This document shows positions 46,601 to 60,810 of a DNA stretch of 64,000 nt, piece by piece. Within the stretch, counting starts at the first letter, position 1. Each line of letters starts with the position of its first letter. The notes below the pieces were generated by a model that was not told the DNA's origin, searched no databases, and was given only the letters and a program-made list of their open reading frames with translations. The DNA lies in the NCBI GenBank assembly GCA_032358165.1, contig JAALGY010000062.1, positions 1,763,639 through 1,827,638 on the forward strand, written 5' to 3'. Source of the DNA: Diplosphaera chodatii (taxonomy: Eukaryota; Chlorophyta; Trebouxiophyceae; Prasiolales; Stichococcaceae). Position numbers and translations under genes: made by a program.

Positions 46601-49600
46601 CTCCGACAGCAAGCAGGCGAGCTGACCCGGCACGCGCTTCAGGATGTTCAGCAGCGGCGTGGCAAGCAGCTCAACGATGCGGCTGTGCGTTGCTGAGATG
46701 CGCTCCACTGCGTGCAGAAACCTGAACACCGACAACGATGCTAACAGTGTCATATTGCAACACACATGTAGAAGAACACACAGCAGAACCCCCACATGCT
46801 GAGTGAAGCAATCCGCCGCAGCACCTGCTGGGGTCCTTGTTTGCGACGGATGCTAGCCGCCTGCGCGCCTCCTCAGAAAGCTTGTCCAGCATTGCATCCG
46901 CATTTGCCACATCACCTGCACGTATGTAGCATCAGGATATTCAGGCAGGTGCCCCTGTGACTCAGTCTGCCCGTGAAACACATCCATTGTGACTGATTTT
47001 CACACATGCTGTACAGCTCAGAATAGCGCACCAGGCACCGGCGCCTTGGAGAGACGTGTCAGCGTCTCCAGCAAATAGCCAGCGCACTCGCCGGCAGCAG
47101 CCGCCAGACGCGTGCCGCCAGGAGCGTTTAGGCTGTCTGCCACAGCAGCAAGGATTTCTTGCCCTTCAGGCGCACTGAGCAGCGCAGGCGCCTGCCCGTA
47201 CCTCACACCTGGGATGCACACCAACATAGTTGCAGGCCTCGGTATCGGTGGTAGCCTGCAGTAGACGCCTGCGCAACTGGACACATAACATCAAGCAACC
47301 AGGTGCTGACCTGCTGAGAGCAGCTTCATGCCAACGATGCGCTGGTTTCGCCGTGCAGCACGCTGCTGCAGCAATTTGCGGCTGGCCATCTCTTCTGGTG
47401 CAGTGACCGGTGCCTGCAGCTCATCACCAGCATTGCTGCTGCTGGTCCTCGCACATCCATCTGCCGGATGTGACCAGCTCACGGCAGGAGGTCAGTGACA
47501 GTCGCCTATGTGCTCACTTTGAGATGAAGAAGGATGGCATCGGCAGGCAGCGGCACTGCATATCGCCAGCTTTGCAGCAGCAGCTTGATCAACTGAAATT
47601 GTTGTTGACAACCGCGCCACTACGGGAGTAGGCTGCCCGAGCCTGCATGCAACACATATCGAGCGACATTGCATGAGCTTCTTCCAGGTTGATCCCTTGA
47701 GTCGCACAAGAGCATGCTGCAGGACCAGGTGGCCGGGACGCACCATGTAGTCCAGCAGTACGCGCGCTGGGGCATCGATCTCGGCAGGCAGGTGCGCCTG
47801 CGGCGTTCTGCTGGGCATGCGCATGAGCACGGCATTGCCCCAGTTGGCACAGATGGCGTCAACCAACACATAGTGCATCTGGTGCATGGACGAAACCTGC
47901 CTTCAGCCTTGTCACACGTTGCTGGTCCCGACATGCACTCTGCCAATTTCTGCGCTGTGGTAGTGACAGATACCCCGTGCAGACAGTCGGCTGTCTGCAG
48001 CCTGCACTTACCACAGCCTTGCTGGGGTCTGCATCTCCAATGAACGTGTCAACTATGGGTCCAAAGAACTTGGCACCAAAGCGCCCAAAAGATCGAGGGG
48101 ACGCGCTCCTCAACAGGTTTCTGCAGCAAGCGAAAGCATGTTATGTTTGCGCTGCCCAGAGTGCGCCCTCCCAGAGTCCAGACGATCTGGCACTTGACAG
48201 CTCACCTGCTGCTCGCCAACCATGTGGCGCTGGTCTACATGCAGGATGACCTGCAGTGCAGCGAGTAGACAGGTCACTGCATCAGCTACACCACCGCATG
48301 CTATTGCTGCATAGTCAGCAGCATCGCGCAGCACAATTTGAGGGCCAACCTTGACAATGAACAGGCGAGAAGCATGTGGCGTTGCTGTGGCTGCCAGCAC
48401 ACGGTGGAGCACCGCGAGGAAGTCCGGCAACGTTGCTGCTCCTACAGGACCAAGCATGCGACAACACATGTGGACAGGCTGTCGTGAAGGGTGACAGGAT
48501 CGTGCAGGAGGCTGACCGCCACGACCAGCATCATCGTCATGATCATGATCATGAATCATCATCTTGCATGCACCATGATCATGGCCATCGTACGCCCACC
48601 CTGCGTAGAGGCGCCGGACCCAGCCCACAGCACAGCAGCCCGCTCCACCAGCTGCACCGCCGGCAGCATGGCCAGGTGCCGGTCCAGGTCGTCGTCCTCG
48701 GTCAGCAGGGCGTCGCCTGCAGCGCCCTCCGGCGCCTCCAGTCCCTCCAAGTCGTCCTACAAGCAGGGCAAGCAATGCACGCCTTATGTCTCCCAACACT
48801 GATTGTGCGAATGCAGATGGATGGTACCCATGTTCAGCAGCGGCGTGGTATTGGTGCCCAATGGCGCATGTTTCCCTTCACTGTCGTCCATCTGTTCGTA
48901 GCAACCCAGTGCCTCTTCAAAGTCACCATGTTGCATTGTGCAGACGGCTCCACTACCACAAGTCCAAGTGGCAGGACTGGCCACGTCAAAGCAGAGCTGC
49001 CTGGACATGTCAAACTGGGCTGCAGCTCGACCCACGGACCTGCAGTGGCCATGTGTGATATCTACAGTCACGATGACATCTCAAGCCACCTGCAAGTCGC
49101 CCGTCAGGGGCGCCGCTGCCAATTCCAAGGTGGTCTGGTGGGCAGCAGCGCTGACGCCCTGCTCCATCCCCAGAGTCTCACCGCCCAGCCCCCCATCTGT
49201 GACACAAAGGGTCGTGAAATTGCCTGGTTGGTGGAAGGAGCACGCCGCAAAGCAGTGTGCACATGGGGGGAACATGCAGAGATGTTTTGCAGCAGTCTTA
49301 CCGTCAAGAGAATACTGGGATGCCGACAGCTTGTCACTGAGGCTGATGCCCATGGAGAGGCTGCCGGTGTAGCCCAGGGTCGCCGTTGCACCAGCAGCAG
49401 CCCGCCGTGCCTTCACTGCTTCCTGCAGGTTTCAAGCGGTCTGTTGCTTTGGCGCGTTCACGAGAATGCCAGATGCATACCACACGACTGCACCAGGTGG
49501 TACCATCTGGCCACATCAGCAGAAGCCGACATCAGGCAGGAGCTGCTCACCAGTGTGGCATGCATGTTGCTGGCAGCACGCTTGGCTGCAGAGTCGGTGC

Positions 49601-52600
49601 TGTCCAGCTCCTCGCCGAAGAACAGCTCCATGTCTGGGTCCAGCAGCTTGTGCAGGTCGCCTGTGAGCCATCACAAGACTTTCACGGACCTTGCTCATGC
49701 AGTCGTCCAGTAACTCCAGCGTCGCAATTGCTGCAGCATGCAGGCTTGGTTATGCAGGTAGTGCAGCCAAGCGCACCTGCCGCCTCGAAAGGCGCCTTGA
49801 AGAACTTCAGGTTATCAACGCCCTGTGTCACGACTACCAGCGCAGCAGTGGCAGCAAATGCCGCACACCGAACCTCCCATGCCTGGTACAGCGCACATGA
49901 TATGAGCCCCATTTTCATCTCTCTGCGCCCTACTCTACAGGCCATTCACAATTGAGTAGACAACATAATGACTTCGACAAGATGCCGGCGCAAGGTGCTG
50001 ACCAGTGTCTCCAGTTCGTGGTCATCAGATGCAGGGTTCGAAAAGCTCATCATGTCTTTTGTGCCTGGCTTCATGACCTCCTGCATCAGACGAGGCAGCT
50101 GGTACTAATCACCTGACACTACAACAGAAATGAAGCACATGTCAAGGTGGTTTGTCATGCGGTGCTTGGATGCACACTCACTGCGTTGCTCCCGATGGTG
50201 TCTCGCACAAGAGCCTTGAGGTCGGCTGACGGCAGTACTTGATACCTGGATGCGGCAAACAGCTACTATGTGCGTTTACAGATGTTGCTTGAGTGGGCTT
50301 CTAGATGCCAGAGGTTCCGGCAAGGTCAATTGTGCATCTGAGCCCTCACATGATCTGAAATAGCTGGTAAGCGGCCAGGCGGGCGGTCATAGCTGCTGCA
50401 TCCTTGCCACACAGAGCCTGCGCTTCAGGAATGTACAGTGCAACTTACAGGTCACAAGAAGCAGGTACTTGCAGGCTTGGCATGCAGTACAAAGTGATGC
50501 CCTGTACCTTTGGCAGCGCTGGATCACCATTGACCACATTCCTCAGAAACTTGGCTTTCTCCTCAAACACGTGCTTCGTATATTGCCGAGGCGCTAGGCG
50601 CAGGAGTGGTGAGAGGACAAATGCGATCATGGCGCGCCTGCACAGTGGCCTCAATGATCTCCGAGCCCAGCTCGACAGTGGCATTGAAACGCATGGTTAA
50701 CCTCGCCAGGGGCAGTGTCGCAGTGTCAGGCAGATTGCGCAGCCCACCGTAAGGGTGCAGGAGTAGTCGCTTTCTCAAACACATACAGCCATGCATACTC
50801 CATTAAGCTGTTCGCACGCCGTGATGCGGCTGAAAACGCGTCACCCTGACCTTGTGTCATGTTCGCACCCTGTATCAAAGCGCATACCACTTCACTTACG
50901 CCAAGCTGGCCTGATGCGTAACGTGACATACCACAGGCATACCACAGCCTGGTGCACACCTCAGCAGGCAGGGCAGTCCAGGGCGCAGCCGCCACTCGCG
51001 CCAGCAGGGTCACAAGGCTCGCCTGTCGCGTGTGGCCTTTCGGCTCACCCATCTCCATGAGCACAGGCTGCAGCTCCTGTTGTGAGACGAATGTCCGATA
51101 TCCATGAAAGGCTCGCTCAGAGGTCGGCACGCTATGGTAGGAAGGCGTGCTCAAGACAGGGCAGACCTCCAGCAATGCTGTGGCCGAGGCGCTTTGCTCC
51201 GCAGTTTGCACCAGGGCGCCAAAGGCCGCCGCCAGCTGCGCAGCGTAGTCTGCAGCCTGCGCACACAAAAGTGACCATGCCTTTGAACGGGCACGGGGTG
51301 GCCTGCGGCTATCATGCAACGACCCTGTGTCAAACCTTTCACAATAATGAGGTGCAGACAGCATGCCTGCGTGCTGCCAGGGGGGTACTCCCAGGACGAC
51401 AGCGGAAAGCAGCCGCTGACCAGGCGCTCCACGCCAGCCAGCACCCGCTTCTGGTGGTCCGCAGCCGTATGCCCCAGAAAGGGCGGCAGCAGGGCCAAAG
51501 CCTGGCACCTGATTCGCGCATCTGCCGTGGCACTGCCCCTGCAACACCGGATTTCATGCCTCATGCATGCCGTGGCCGTGATATATAACCCGCATGTCCT
51601 GCACACGCCACCGAAGACTCCAGCAAGCAGCATTGTACACGCAAAGGCACCCTCACTTTGTGCTAAGGAGGTTGACATAGCTGTCCAGCACAAAGCCGAA
51701 GGCAGGCTGCGCAGGTGACAAGACTGTTCGTGCACTGAGCGACAGCAGGCGGCTGAGCAGCCGCAGAAAAAGCTCCTTGCCGGTGTTGCCACTGCGCAGC
51801 AGTGGCGCCAGCTGCTGCAGCTGCGGCAGCAATGCTTGCAGGAAGGACCTGTATGCCAACGGCTTGTCATCGGGAGTACTTGTTGTGCGATGGATGTACC
51901 GAAGCAATTCGATTGACCCACAGCAGAAGTGGCATGGTGACGCACCCAAGGCGAATATCAGGGCCTCCACTTGCAGCTGCTCGCTGAAGCGCCTCCAGTG
52001 TGCCGCTGATAAGGAGCTCTGACACTAGATGGGCGGGGTCGCTCATGTCGCCTGTGGAGGGCAGGTCAGTCGTTGTTGTGTTGTGCGTTGACAGAAGCGT
52101 TTGAAAGACAGCCTTTGCTGTTGAGCACATCCATGGGCCGACCCTCACCAAGCGCACGAAGCAGCACGCCACAGCAAGTCTCGGCGTTGAACAGCACCCA
52201 GGTGTGCATCGAAGCCCGGAAGTTGGCATACAGTCCTTCGCCGCGCTTCGGATCCTGCAAGTCAATAAGTATGTCACCAAAGTCCATAGCGGACACCAAC
52301 ATCACAACAACACGGAGCTGTTGTGTCATGCTACCTGCAACGCATGCAGAAGCGTTTGAGCCTTCAGACCCAGCCGCATTGCCAGCTGCAACCCAGCTTC
52401 AGCTGCGGCTAGCTGCTGCGGCCCAGACCCCGATGGCATACCAGCTGCTAGGCTCAGCAGCCTGGAAGATACCACAAGGTCAGAAACGACCGAGTGGCCT
52501 TGATGGATCGGCTAGATACCTAGGCACCATGTTCACCTGTCCGGCAGGTTCGACCTCGGGCCTCAGGCAACAGATCTGCTGTCCTACCGTTGGCACCCCG

Positions 52601-55600
52601 AATATCAGCCAGCATGGTCAAACCCTGCAAAACAGTGCACACAGTTCAGCCTCCTTGCACTGCTGAACATTGTGTGCTCGCCATCACGGCTAAGGCGCAG
52701 TACACAGCTACACTGCGCATTTGCAGGCAAGCACCTGCAAGACAGTTGTTGATGCAGCTGAGCTGGCCTCTAGGCCATTGCGCAGCAGCTGCCCCATGGT
52801 GCTGCTCTGGTCCTCAGCCATCTGTCCAAGAGTGATTCGAAGCTGCCAAAGAAGAGTTGGCTGCTTGACGGCCGCTTCACCTAAGAGCTCCTGTGATGTG
52901 CATTGCAGCATTGAGCACCAGCATGCACACACGACAGGTGTATGCATCATTCTGCGAGGCAAAGACTGGTGGACCAGCCATACCTTCAATGTTCCTGGCA
53001 GGAGCTTGAAGGTAGCAGCCTCTGCAGGGTCAAAGCCCAGTCGCTGCGGGAACAGAGTTGCCAGCACAAGAAACGTCTGCAGTGCTGGCATCTCAGATGG
53101 CAGCAGCAGCTCGCCCAGCACCTGCAGGCGTCAGTTCTTCAGCACAGGATTGACAGATTCCATGCTGCACATACATGTCACTTGACAGGTGTCATTATGG
53201 GATGATTCTCTGACAGGGTCCGATCACCTGCTTCTGAAATGCCAGGATAGTGAGGGTGATGTGCCGCAACGTACGCTCTGAGCCAGGCATCATGCAGCCA
53301 TTGGCTGCTTCTGCATCAGCAGTGTGCTGCACGGCGTTCAAGAAGTGCTGCAGCGCTGTCACAACATGGTCGCCGGCTGCACAGCCCTGTACCAGAGCCG
53401 GCTGCAGCTGCGTGATACTGACCATGTCCAGCTCCACAGCCCATGCTGCCCATGCCAGGTGTGCCTCGACAACCTGCAAAACCAGTACAGCATGGCTCCT
53501 CCGCCCTGCAGGCTGTTGCTGCTGGCGTCAGTGGTCACTGTGCGGAAGTAGACACAACGTTGCAGCATCAGGTCACCCACCTTGAGCCACTGTGTAGCGC
53601 CATCGGCTACCAGACCGCCCGCCGGCAGCTGCACCTCGGGCGGCAGCAGCAGGAAGCTGGTAGGGTTGTTGTCTGGCAGGTGCTGCTGCACCCAGCTGGT
53701 CACTGCAGGAATATATGACACAATCTCTGGTTAGGACATGCTCCTGCTCCGATGCAGCACTAGCAAGTGCACTGGTCAGCTGCATTGTCGCCTCACCAGA
53801 CTTTTCAGGCGAATCCTTTTGTAACAGCAGGTGCGCAAGTTGCGTCAACAGCCAGGTGGCGTTCCGTCGAGCAAAGTGCAGCGGGAGTTTGGTCTGTGAG
53901 GCAACATTCAAATGTGTCGTTCTGTTGTAAGGGCTGTAATCAGCAAACAACTCGTGTATTGGCACCTACAGATACATTGCAGGTGCTGCCTCAACGCTCG
54001 CTGCACCTGAGGCCACAGCTGTGACATTAAGCTGGGCAGGTCGGACAGCGGTCTCGAGGGCTTTGGACGTTTCAGGGCCTCGACTATTGCTGGCTTGCGC
54101 TTCAGTATGTTGGCACAGGCCTGCAGACAACGACATTTTGCGATAATTGCGACCTTTCAGCGCAAGCAAACGGTGCAGCACGATGGCCGTGTTGGACGGC
54201 AAGAGGTTCGATTCAATGGAAACTACCGCCAGGGCAGCAGCAATACGCTGCCGGGTGTGCGCGCCATCAACGTCCTCCTCAGACAGCTCGAGCGCATGCA
54301 TGCAACCAGCGAGCGCCTGTGCAGAGAAAGATCCGTTTTCGTGCCAAAGATAAGAACATCGTGTAATTTGCATCCAGGGGTAGCACAGGCGGTTCGTCAC
54401 ATTGGCGCCGAGCCATTTCTACCCAAGTTGCTAGCAGCATGCAGGACACGGCTTGCGACACAATCAAATTGAAGGGGTTGGCACCTCCAGCAGGTGTGCA
54501 TCGGCAAGCTCTTGCTGCCGACCCAACGGGTCTGCCATCTGCTCCAACGCCATTGCTGCCCCAAGACTGCAGGTACATGTTGCTTGTCAATCTCATGCCC
54601 AGTCACATGCATGAAGCAATGAGGACAGCTCACAGGCAGTTTGATTTCACATGACGTGACACTTGTTCAGAGTGGCAGCATCCGTACCGCTGATAGGCAT
54701 TGGGGTGGCTGATGCGGTCGAGTAGACGCCGCAGGAGACTGGTGACATTGAGCGCCGACCCACGGGGGCCAGTGATGTGCTTGCCGCTCCATATGAGCCA
54801 CTCTTTGCAGAGTCTGGCGCACAGTTGCCGCAGCGCCCCATCATCTTCATTTACCTAGCAGCCAGAAGAATACAGAGTTGACAAGACATGTTGCTGGTAC
54901 CAGGTGCCCAAACAGGACTGGGGCAGCAGGGTACCAAGTCTTACCAGGCCGTCAATGGTCGCATCAAGGAATGCCATCGGCTCAGCAGCCTCCCTGCATG
55001 CATGTTCGGTTGCACGTGAGCCCTGTCACTCGCTCTGCACAGCAGACAGCCTTGATAGTGCAGCAACAGCACAGTGCACTAAGGCAGCACCTGCGCGCGG
55101 AGGCTGTCAGCCAGTGCACGAGTGACACTGACAGATCGCTGAACAGCTGCCTGGCCACTTGTTCCTACGTGCTCACGCTGGCACCTCAGCATGCCGTTGT
55201 ATCAGCAACATGAAGTGGTTGAGCAAACTCTCGCACAGTTGCCGCAGCTTGCATACCTGGCTGACAGCGAGGCGCAGAATGACTGGAAAGAGGCGTTGCA
55301 TGAGCTTATGGAAAGGCGTCGGTGTGCTGTCGAACTCCTGCTTGTCGATAGATGCAGCCGACTTGGCATTGGTACCTGCAACCCATTGTGTTGCGTCATG
55401 GGGCTCCGAGGACAGCCCGCCAAAGCTGGTGGCATCCATGACACACTGAGGACCGACAAGATGTGGCTCAGGCTTACCGATCAACCACAACGTCGCGGCA
55501 TGCAGGAACTCGCAGGCAGCCACACGAGCAGCACGATCTGCACCGTGCTCTGCTATGCGGGCGATCTGCACAGCAGCATCAAACATCCTGTTGTGCAGCT

Positions 55601-58600
55601 TGCAACAGCAGGCTGCAATCAATCTTGGCCGTCATGACAACATTTCCACCATACCTGTGGCAGCAGAGGGTCCAGCCACAGCTGAAGCTGGCCGATGTCG
55701 CCAAATGGCAGCATCAGGCCTACACGGCGGTGGAGATCCCATTGTAGCAGCGCATCAGTTGCCTGGCTGCTGGCACTATGGCTGGGAGCAGCTGTTTCAC
55801 TGCTGGCCGGCATCTGCAGTGCGGCCGAGCGTGCTATTGTCTCCGCAGCTGCGCCACAGCGCCCGAGGAACGCCAGGATGCGAGGCCGCAACACACGCAG
55901 ACCCTGGAGCAGGTTGTCAGCAGGCTAGGAGAGCTTGACCCGAAAAGTGTTGCCTGCCTGATGTGCGACCTAAGGTTTGCACGCGCATTCAGGGTCAGTG
56001 CAGATCATGCAATCGGCACGGCATCTGAAATCAATGCGTATACTGCGCAGCTGAAGCCTGAAGTCACACCTCTTGCCGCCGCAGCTGTGCACGCCGGGCA
56101 GCGGCCGCTGCGCCCCGCTGGATGAAGCGTGCTTCCTTGCCTGCCTCGCGCTGCGCCTCCAGCACATCCTCCTCACCTCCTGCTTCCTCCCCACCGAGGT
56201 CACCGTCTGTGCTAAAAGGCAGACGCCGTGCATCAGCCCTCGCATCTAGCTGGCGCGTGCAGGCCTTCATTGAGCAGGCTTGAAGACAGTGCAGGTAGCA
56301 AGCCTGCAACTGACGCGCCTTGCTCTGCAGCATCGACTGCTGCCTGCTCCATGTCTAACGCTTCAAACAAGTATGGTTCCAACAGCGGCAGTATATGAGT
56401 TGCCAGCTGCCGCAACACCTGCACAATCGAACAGTAGTATGTGGAGCATTCAGATGCATTACTATCAGTGAGGCCACACACCAGTCAAATAGGCTTCCAC
56501 ATCTGTTTGATGAGTGTATGTGACAGCTAGCAGTCGGTGCCTCAGACCTGGGACCGGTCACGCTCCCAGCGCTCCAGGGCCGTCACAGCAATGTCTGCCA
56601 TGGGGCCATACTGCAGCCCGAGGGTCAGGGCCCTCTGCAAAGCCATCACAACATCCTGCGAAGCAGCCGTTACACTTGGGAATAACACGATCTTATGCCA
56701 ATCACACGCAGCACAATGCCACAGGCACGCCGGCGATGCATACATGGCCAACCTGGGGCGGCAGCACAGACACGGGCGCAGAAAGTAGCAGCTTCAGTGC
56801 GGCGGCCAACAGCTCGTCCGAATACTGGCGCGAGGCGGCCAGCAGGTCATGCAGATACGCTGAGAGCATCCGCACGAGCCTCAAGCTGTGCGCTGTAGCA
56901 TCTGCAATCTCCTGCATGTGGTGAAACTGCACTCGACACAACACCTTGCAGCTGTCAATCGACAGTCGACGATAGATGCTGCATAGTGGCCGGAAATGCA
57001 CACGAGTAAGATGTACCAAGCCATGCCTGCTGCGAGTCGATCAGGCCTGCAGCATCTGCCAGCTGCATTGCTGTGGTGATGAGATGATAGAAGCCTGACA
57101 GCTGCGGCAGCCGCTCTGATGCTGCCACCATGCGCAGTGTAAAGGTGTACGCCCAGGGGCGAAAAGCTGCGGGACCAAGTGCCGGCAGCAGCGTTGCCAC
57201 GAAGGCTTGCAGGTTGATGAACGCCTGCGGATGTTCACACTCTGCCATCAAGAGGAAACAAAGTTGTTGACCCCAGGCGGAGGAGCATCCTGTCTGCAAT
57301 ATTCGCATCACTCCCACCCGCATGTCACTGATGTTTGCCGCCTGTAGACCAAAGCCAATTGCAAGAGTCTCAACCTCCTCCTCACCATCGCCCTATCATG
57401 ACAGCACATGCATCTCAGCGCATTGCTACGATCAACGTGTTTCTAGTGTCAATTACCAACGCATGCCACAATGCATGTGGCCAAGGACCCATAAGAGTAC
57501 CTGGTTCTGCCGTGCTGCATGGTATGCCAGGTTCAGGCTGTCCACTGCACTCATGACTGCTTGCATCAGCGCGTCATACAGGCCATGTCGTCAGTGCTGG
57601 TTTTCCTGCATGGATGCATGAGCTGCTGCAACAAGCAGGTTCAAGGTGAATGCTGCAAAGTGACGCATACAGGATCCCCGACCAGAACCGTGCCTACTGC
57701 AGGACTCACTACTGCTGCTGAGCCCTGCAGAAGCGCCTGCCAGCAGTGGATGTAGGTCCGCCAGGGAGCCTCCAGTTCGCCGTCCATGGCAGCTGGCCCT
57801 GCAAGGAGGGCAATACGTGGCAAGCTTGAGGCGCCAAAGGATGTCAAGTTTCAAAAGCGCAGGCTGGCCCGCCTAAGCAGCACTGGTGGCAAAGTCAGCC
57901 CTGCGCGATCACCAAGTAGGGTGTCGGGGTCTGGCTCGGCCAGTGTGGCAGCCAGCAGCGAGGTTACCAGCCGCTGCAGCATGTCCTGCAGCGCCGCGGC
58001 CTTGGAGCCGAGCGCCGACAGCAGCGCAGCCAGCGCAGCGTGCACGGCAGCGCGCTGCTTAGCCCACAGGTGGACATAGGCGCTGACAACCGCTTCCATT
58101 ACCTACAAAAGAAAAGGTAATATTGGCAGAGTGTCCAGTTCTCGTGTGTGGCAGTCATGCTGTTGTTCACCTGGCATGGCAGGCAGTGTTCGACATTTGA
58201 CAAATAATTGTTGCCTGCTCAGGGCTGTACCTGGGAGCAAAGCTGCAGGCAGGCTGCATCGACGTCCTCCAGTAGTGTAACCAGGCTGGCCAATGCCTGC
58301 AGCAGCTCGACCTGCGCAGAACACCTGGATACATGTCAGAGCATGCAAGCCGCATATTGTGTTGGCAGCACTTCCACACCCAGCCTTGATGTCAAAACGC
58401 ACCTCGTTGCCCAGCTTGTTGGCCTGCAGGTCGGACACCTGCTGCAGCAGGGCACGCTGCTGCGCCAGCGGCGTCAAGCGTGCAACCATGTTGTGGAGGC
58501 CCTGCACATGATGCACTGCTCAATGCAAGTCGAGGGTTGCAGCAATAATCTGCCATCCTGTGCTGGTGGATCCAAAAAGACAGCGGAGCTTAGCCTCTAC

Positions 58601-60810
58601 ATGACGGCAAATCATCATGCATGCGCACCTCCTGGCCATAGAACTTCAGGGTGGGTGCCGCCAGCTCCCCGATGCCGCGCACTGCAGTTGCAACACCTCG
58701 TCCGCTCGCCTTGCGGTCCGACACAATGCTGGTCAAGTCGCTCAGCAGCTTCCTGCACCCGCACACAGATTGCAGTGTTGGCAGCCATAAAACGTGACAT
58801 ATACTGGGATGCAAACTGCGCAGTCAATATCATGTAGTTTGCACGCACAACACACATTCCGCACTTATGGATTGCCGCCCGGTCCACACCATCGTGGGCG
58901 CCCTCCTTGCAAAGCTCTCGTGCAAGCTGCCAGGGACCAGTGCACCAATGTCAAAGCTTGAAGACGATGAGATGTTGATGAAGTATGCACCACATACGAG
59001 GGACCAGCACCGTACCTGCTGCAAGAAAGTTACAAGTGCAGCATCTGCTGCCTCTCTGCACGTTCAAAGGCGTACACTGTCATTAGATGACATAGACCAG
59101 GCGAGCACCATGCAGGCATGCACTGCGCTCGGCATGTTTCGGAAGCACCTGACAGGCTTGTTGCCATGCTGTTTGAGCATTATCAAACCTGCGCACGTCA
59201 CCGTGAAGTGTTTAGAGCAACAGGCAAGCACAGGGCACGAACATGAAACCTGAAGTCAAAATCAATGAAAATCAATGAAGCTGCACCTATGCATATTGAC
59301 TTACTCTCAAAAAGCGTATGAGCAGCCGTCTTGTCCTTGTAGACCTTGTCGACACTCAGCATGAGGGCGCCGAAGCGTTCAGCATTGATGTGGAGCATCC
59401 GCAGAGCTGCCTTCAGCTTGCTGTATCGACTTGCTTTGGCGACCTCTGCAGGCTTAGTCACCTCCAGCAGATCCTCGAACAGCTGCAGACAGAGAGCTGG
59501 CGATATGTCCTGCAGCCAGAGCAGATCCTGTCTTCAACTTCATGTGCTCTACACTGGCAGACAATAGCACAATGTTCGAAACCTGTGCACATGCTTTCCA
59601 ACATATCCTCAGCTGCTTGCCTGTATGAGCGAAAGTGCAGAGGATATGCCGGCAATAGCACCCGCTCGCGCAGCCTTCTTGCTTTCTGGTCCTCGCAGCA
59701 CACCCTGGCCCTCGTCTAGAAGCCAAGATGCTGAAAACGGGCCGTCTGCTGCGAAGGCCTGCAATGCAACCATGACCCATCAGCAGCCCGTACATCTCCC
59801 AAACAAGGTTCAGGGTCAGTAGCGCCGTGTAGCCCGTGCTGCAGGGCAGCTGCCGTGCATGCACTGTAGGGCCAAGTCACATGTGTGCATGCACAGTGCC
59901 CGCATACCTGGCCGCCGAGCTCCGGCAGCATGCCCAGCGTCTGCAGCAGCTCTCCCTGCACTGTGGGTGTCAGGACCTTGTTGCGAATGTATTGGTGTTG
60001 AAGCTGATTTGCCATCTCGACCACCTCGGCAGGTGAGTAACCATCCGGTGCTGCAGGAACAATGCCACTGCCGCCGCCGCCAGCTGCCACGGCTGCAGCT
60101 GCAGTGCCACCTTGACCCTCAGGCCTCCGCAGCTCAATCAGCGTCTGCAGACAGCCTAGTATTGCGGACCGTGTGTTGGCGGCTGGCTCTGATTTGAAAC
60201 ACCATATGGCCTCTGCTGTTATGTCTGCAACAGCGGGGAACTAATGTCAGTACGCCACCGCATGCCATCTGATGACACTTTTACATGCAGCTGGCCATGC
60301 TCTCCGAGACAGATGTCGAAACAGATGTAGAACATGGCTTTTTTCACACATGTGGCGTGCGCTGCGACGGCGTCACGCGACAGCTCATCAAGGAAGGTAG
60401 CCAGCCACGCCCACACCTCCTGCCGTGTCTTGGCGCCATCCTTGTCTGCAACACGACCGGAGGACATCAGGGACATCATGATTGTCTGCAGGGTGCAATG
60501 GTCATCGTAGCGCAGCCTGGGCTACGGTGGTGTGGGCGCAGCGGGTGTCACCGCTATCGCAGTGTGCAGGATGGTCATCACCATGCGGCGCACCCTGCGC
60601 AGCGATGGAGGACTTGCAGAACCGCAGGATGCCAATGTTGGCATCGAAGAGCAGCGACGCCGCCACTGCCCGATCCTCCTCAGTGTCGCATGCATTCTTG
60701 ACGACCTGCATGATCGTGTGCCACCACTCCAGCGCATCATCCGCACCACCTGCAGCGACGCCATAGCTCTGCAAGGACTGCAGCAGCGCGCGGCACTTCA
60801 CCAGATCCAT
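46601..60810 (-). CDS. PRKDC: DNA-PKcs-like protein, N-terminal half only; 3' part missing
   Basis: A run of about 14 kb of - strand exons aligns in order with DNA-dependent protein kinase catalytic subunit, the giant HEAT-repeat PIKK that acts with Ku in non-homologous end joining. The start at 60810 (MDLVKCRALLQSLQSYG, then LLFDANIGILRFCKSS) fits the N-terminus. Landmarks: INLQAFVATLLPALGPAAF and ERLPQLSGFYHLITTAMQL (57.2-57.05 kb), LTLGLQYGPMADIAVTALER (56.6 kb), ARVAACEFLHAATLWLIGKP and KLMQRLFPVILRLA (55.55-55.2 kb), and ALALLPPFLGHTAADHQKRV with GCFPLSSWEYPPGS (51.5-51.4 kb), the start of the NUC194 region. Then LAAAAGECAGYLLETLTRLS and FLHAVERISATHSRIVELLA (47.2-46.6 kb) follow, corresponding to about residue 2300 of the animal protein. 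The last clear exon ends with a GTAAGC donor at 46600. FAT, kinase and FATC regions, some 1,800 residues, are absent: the AT-rich island and a convergent gene occupy the space. As it stands it cannot encode a kinase. Confidence 0.82.

Noticed and set aside
48525..48600. CAT/ATG/GATC-rich low-complexity patch
   Set aside because: It lies in a probable intron of the DNA-PKcs-like gene and is too irregular to call a microsatellite or regulatory array.
48376..49713. 445-codon + strand open frame
   Set aside because: It runs antisense to the DNA-PKcs-like exons and introns and contains no family motif.
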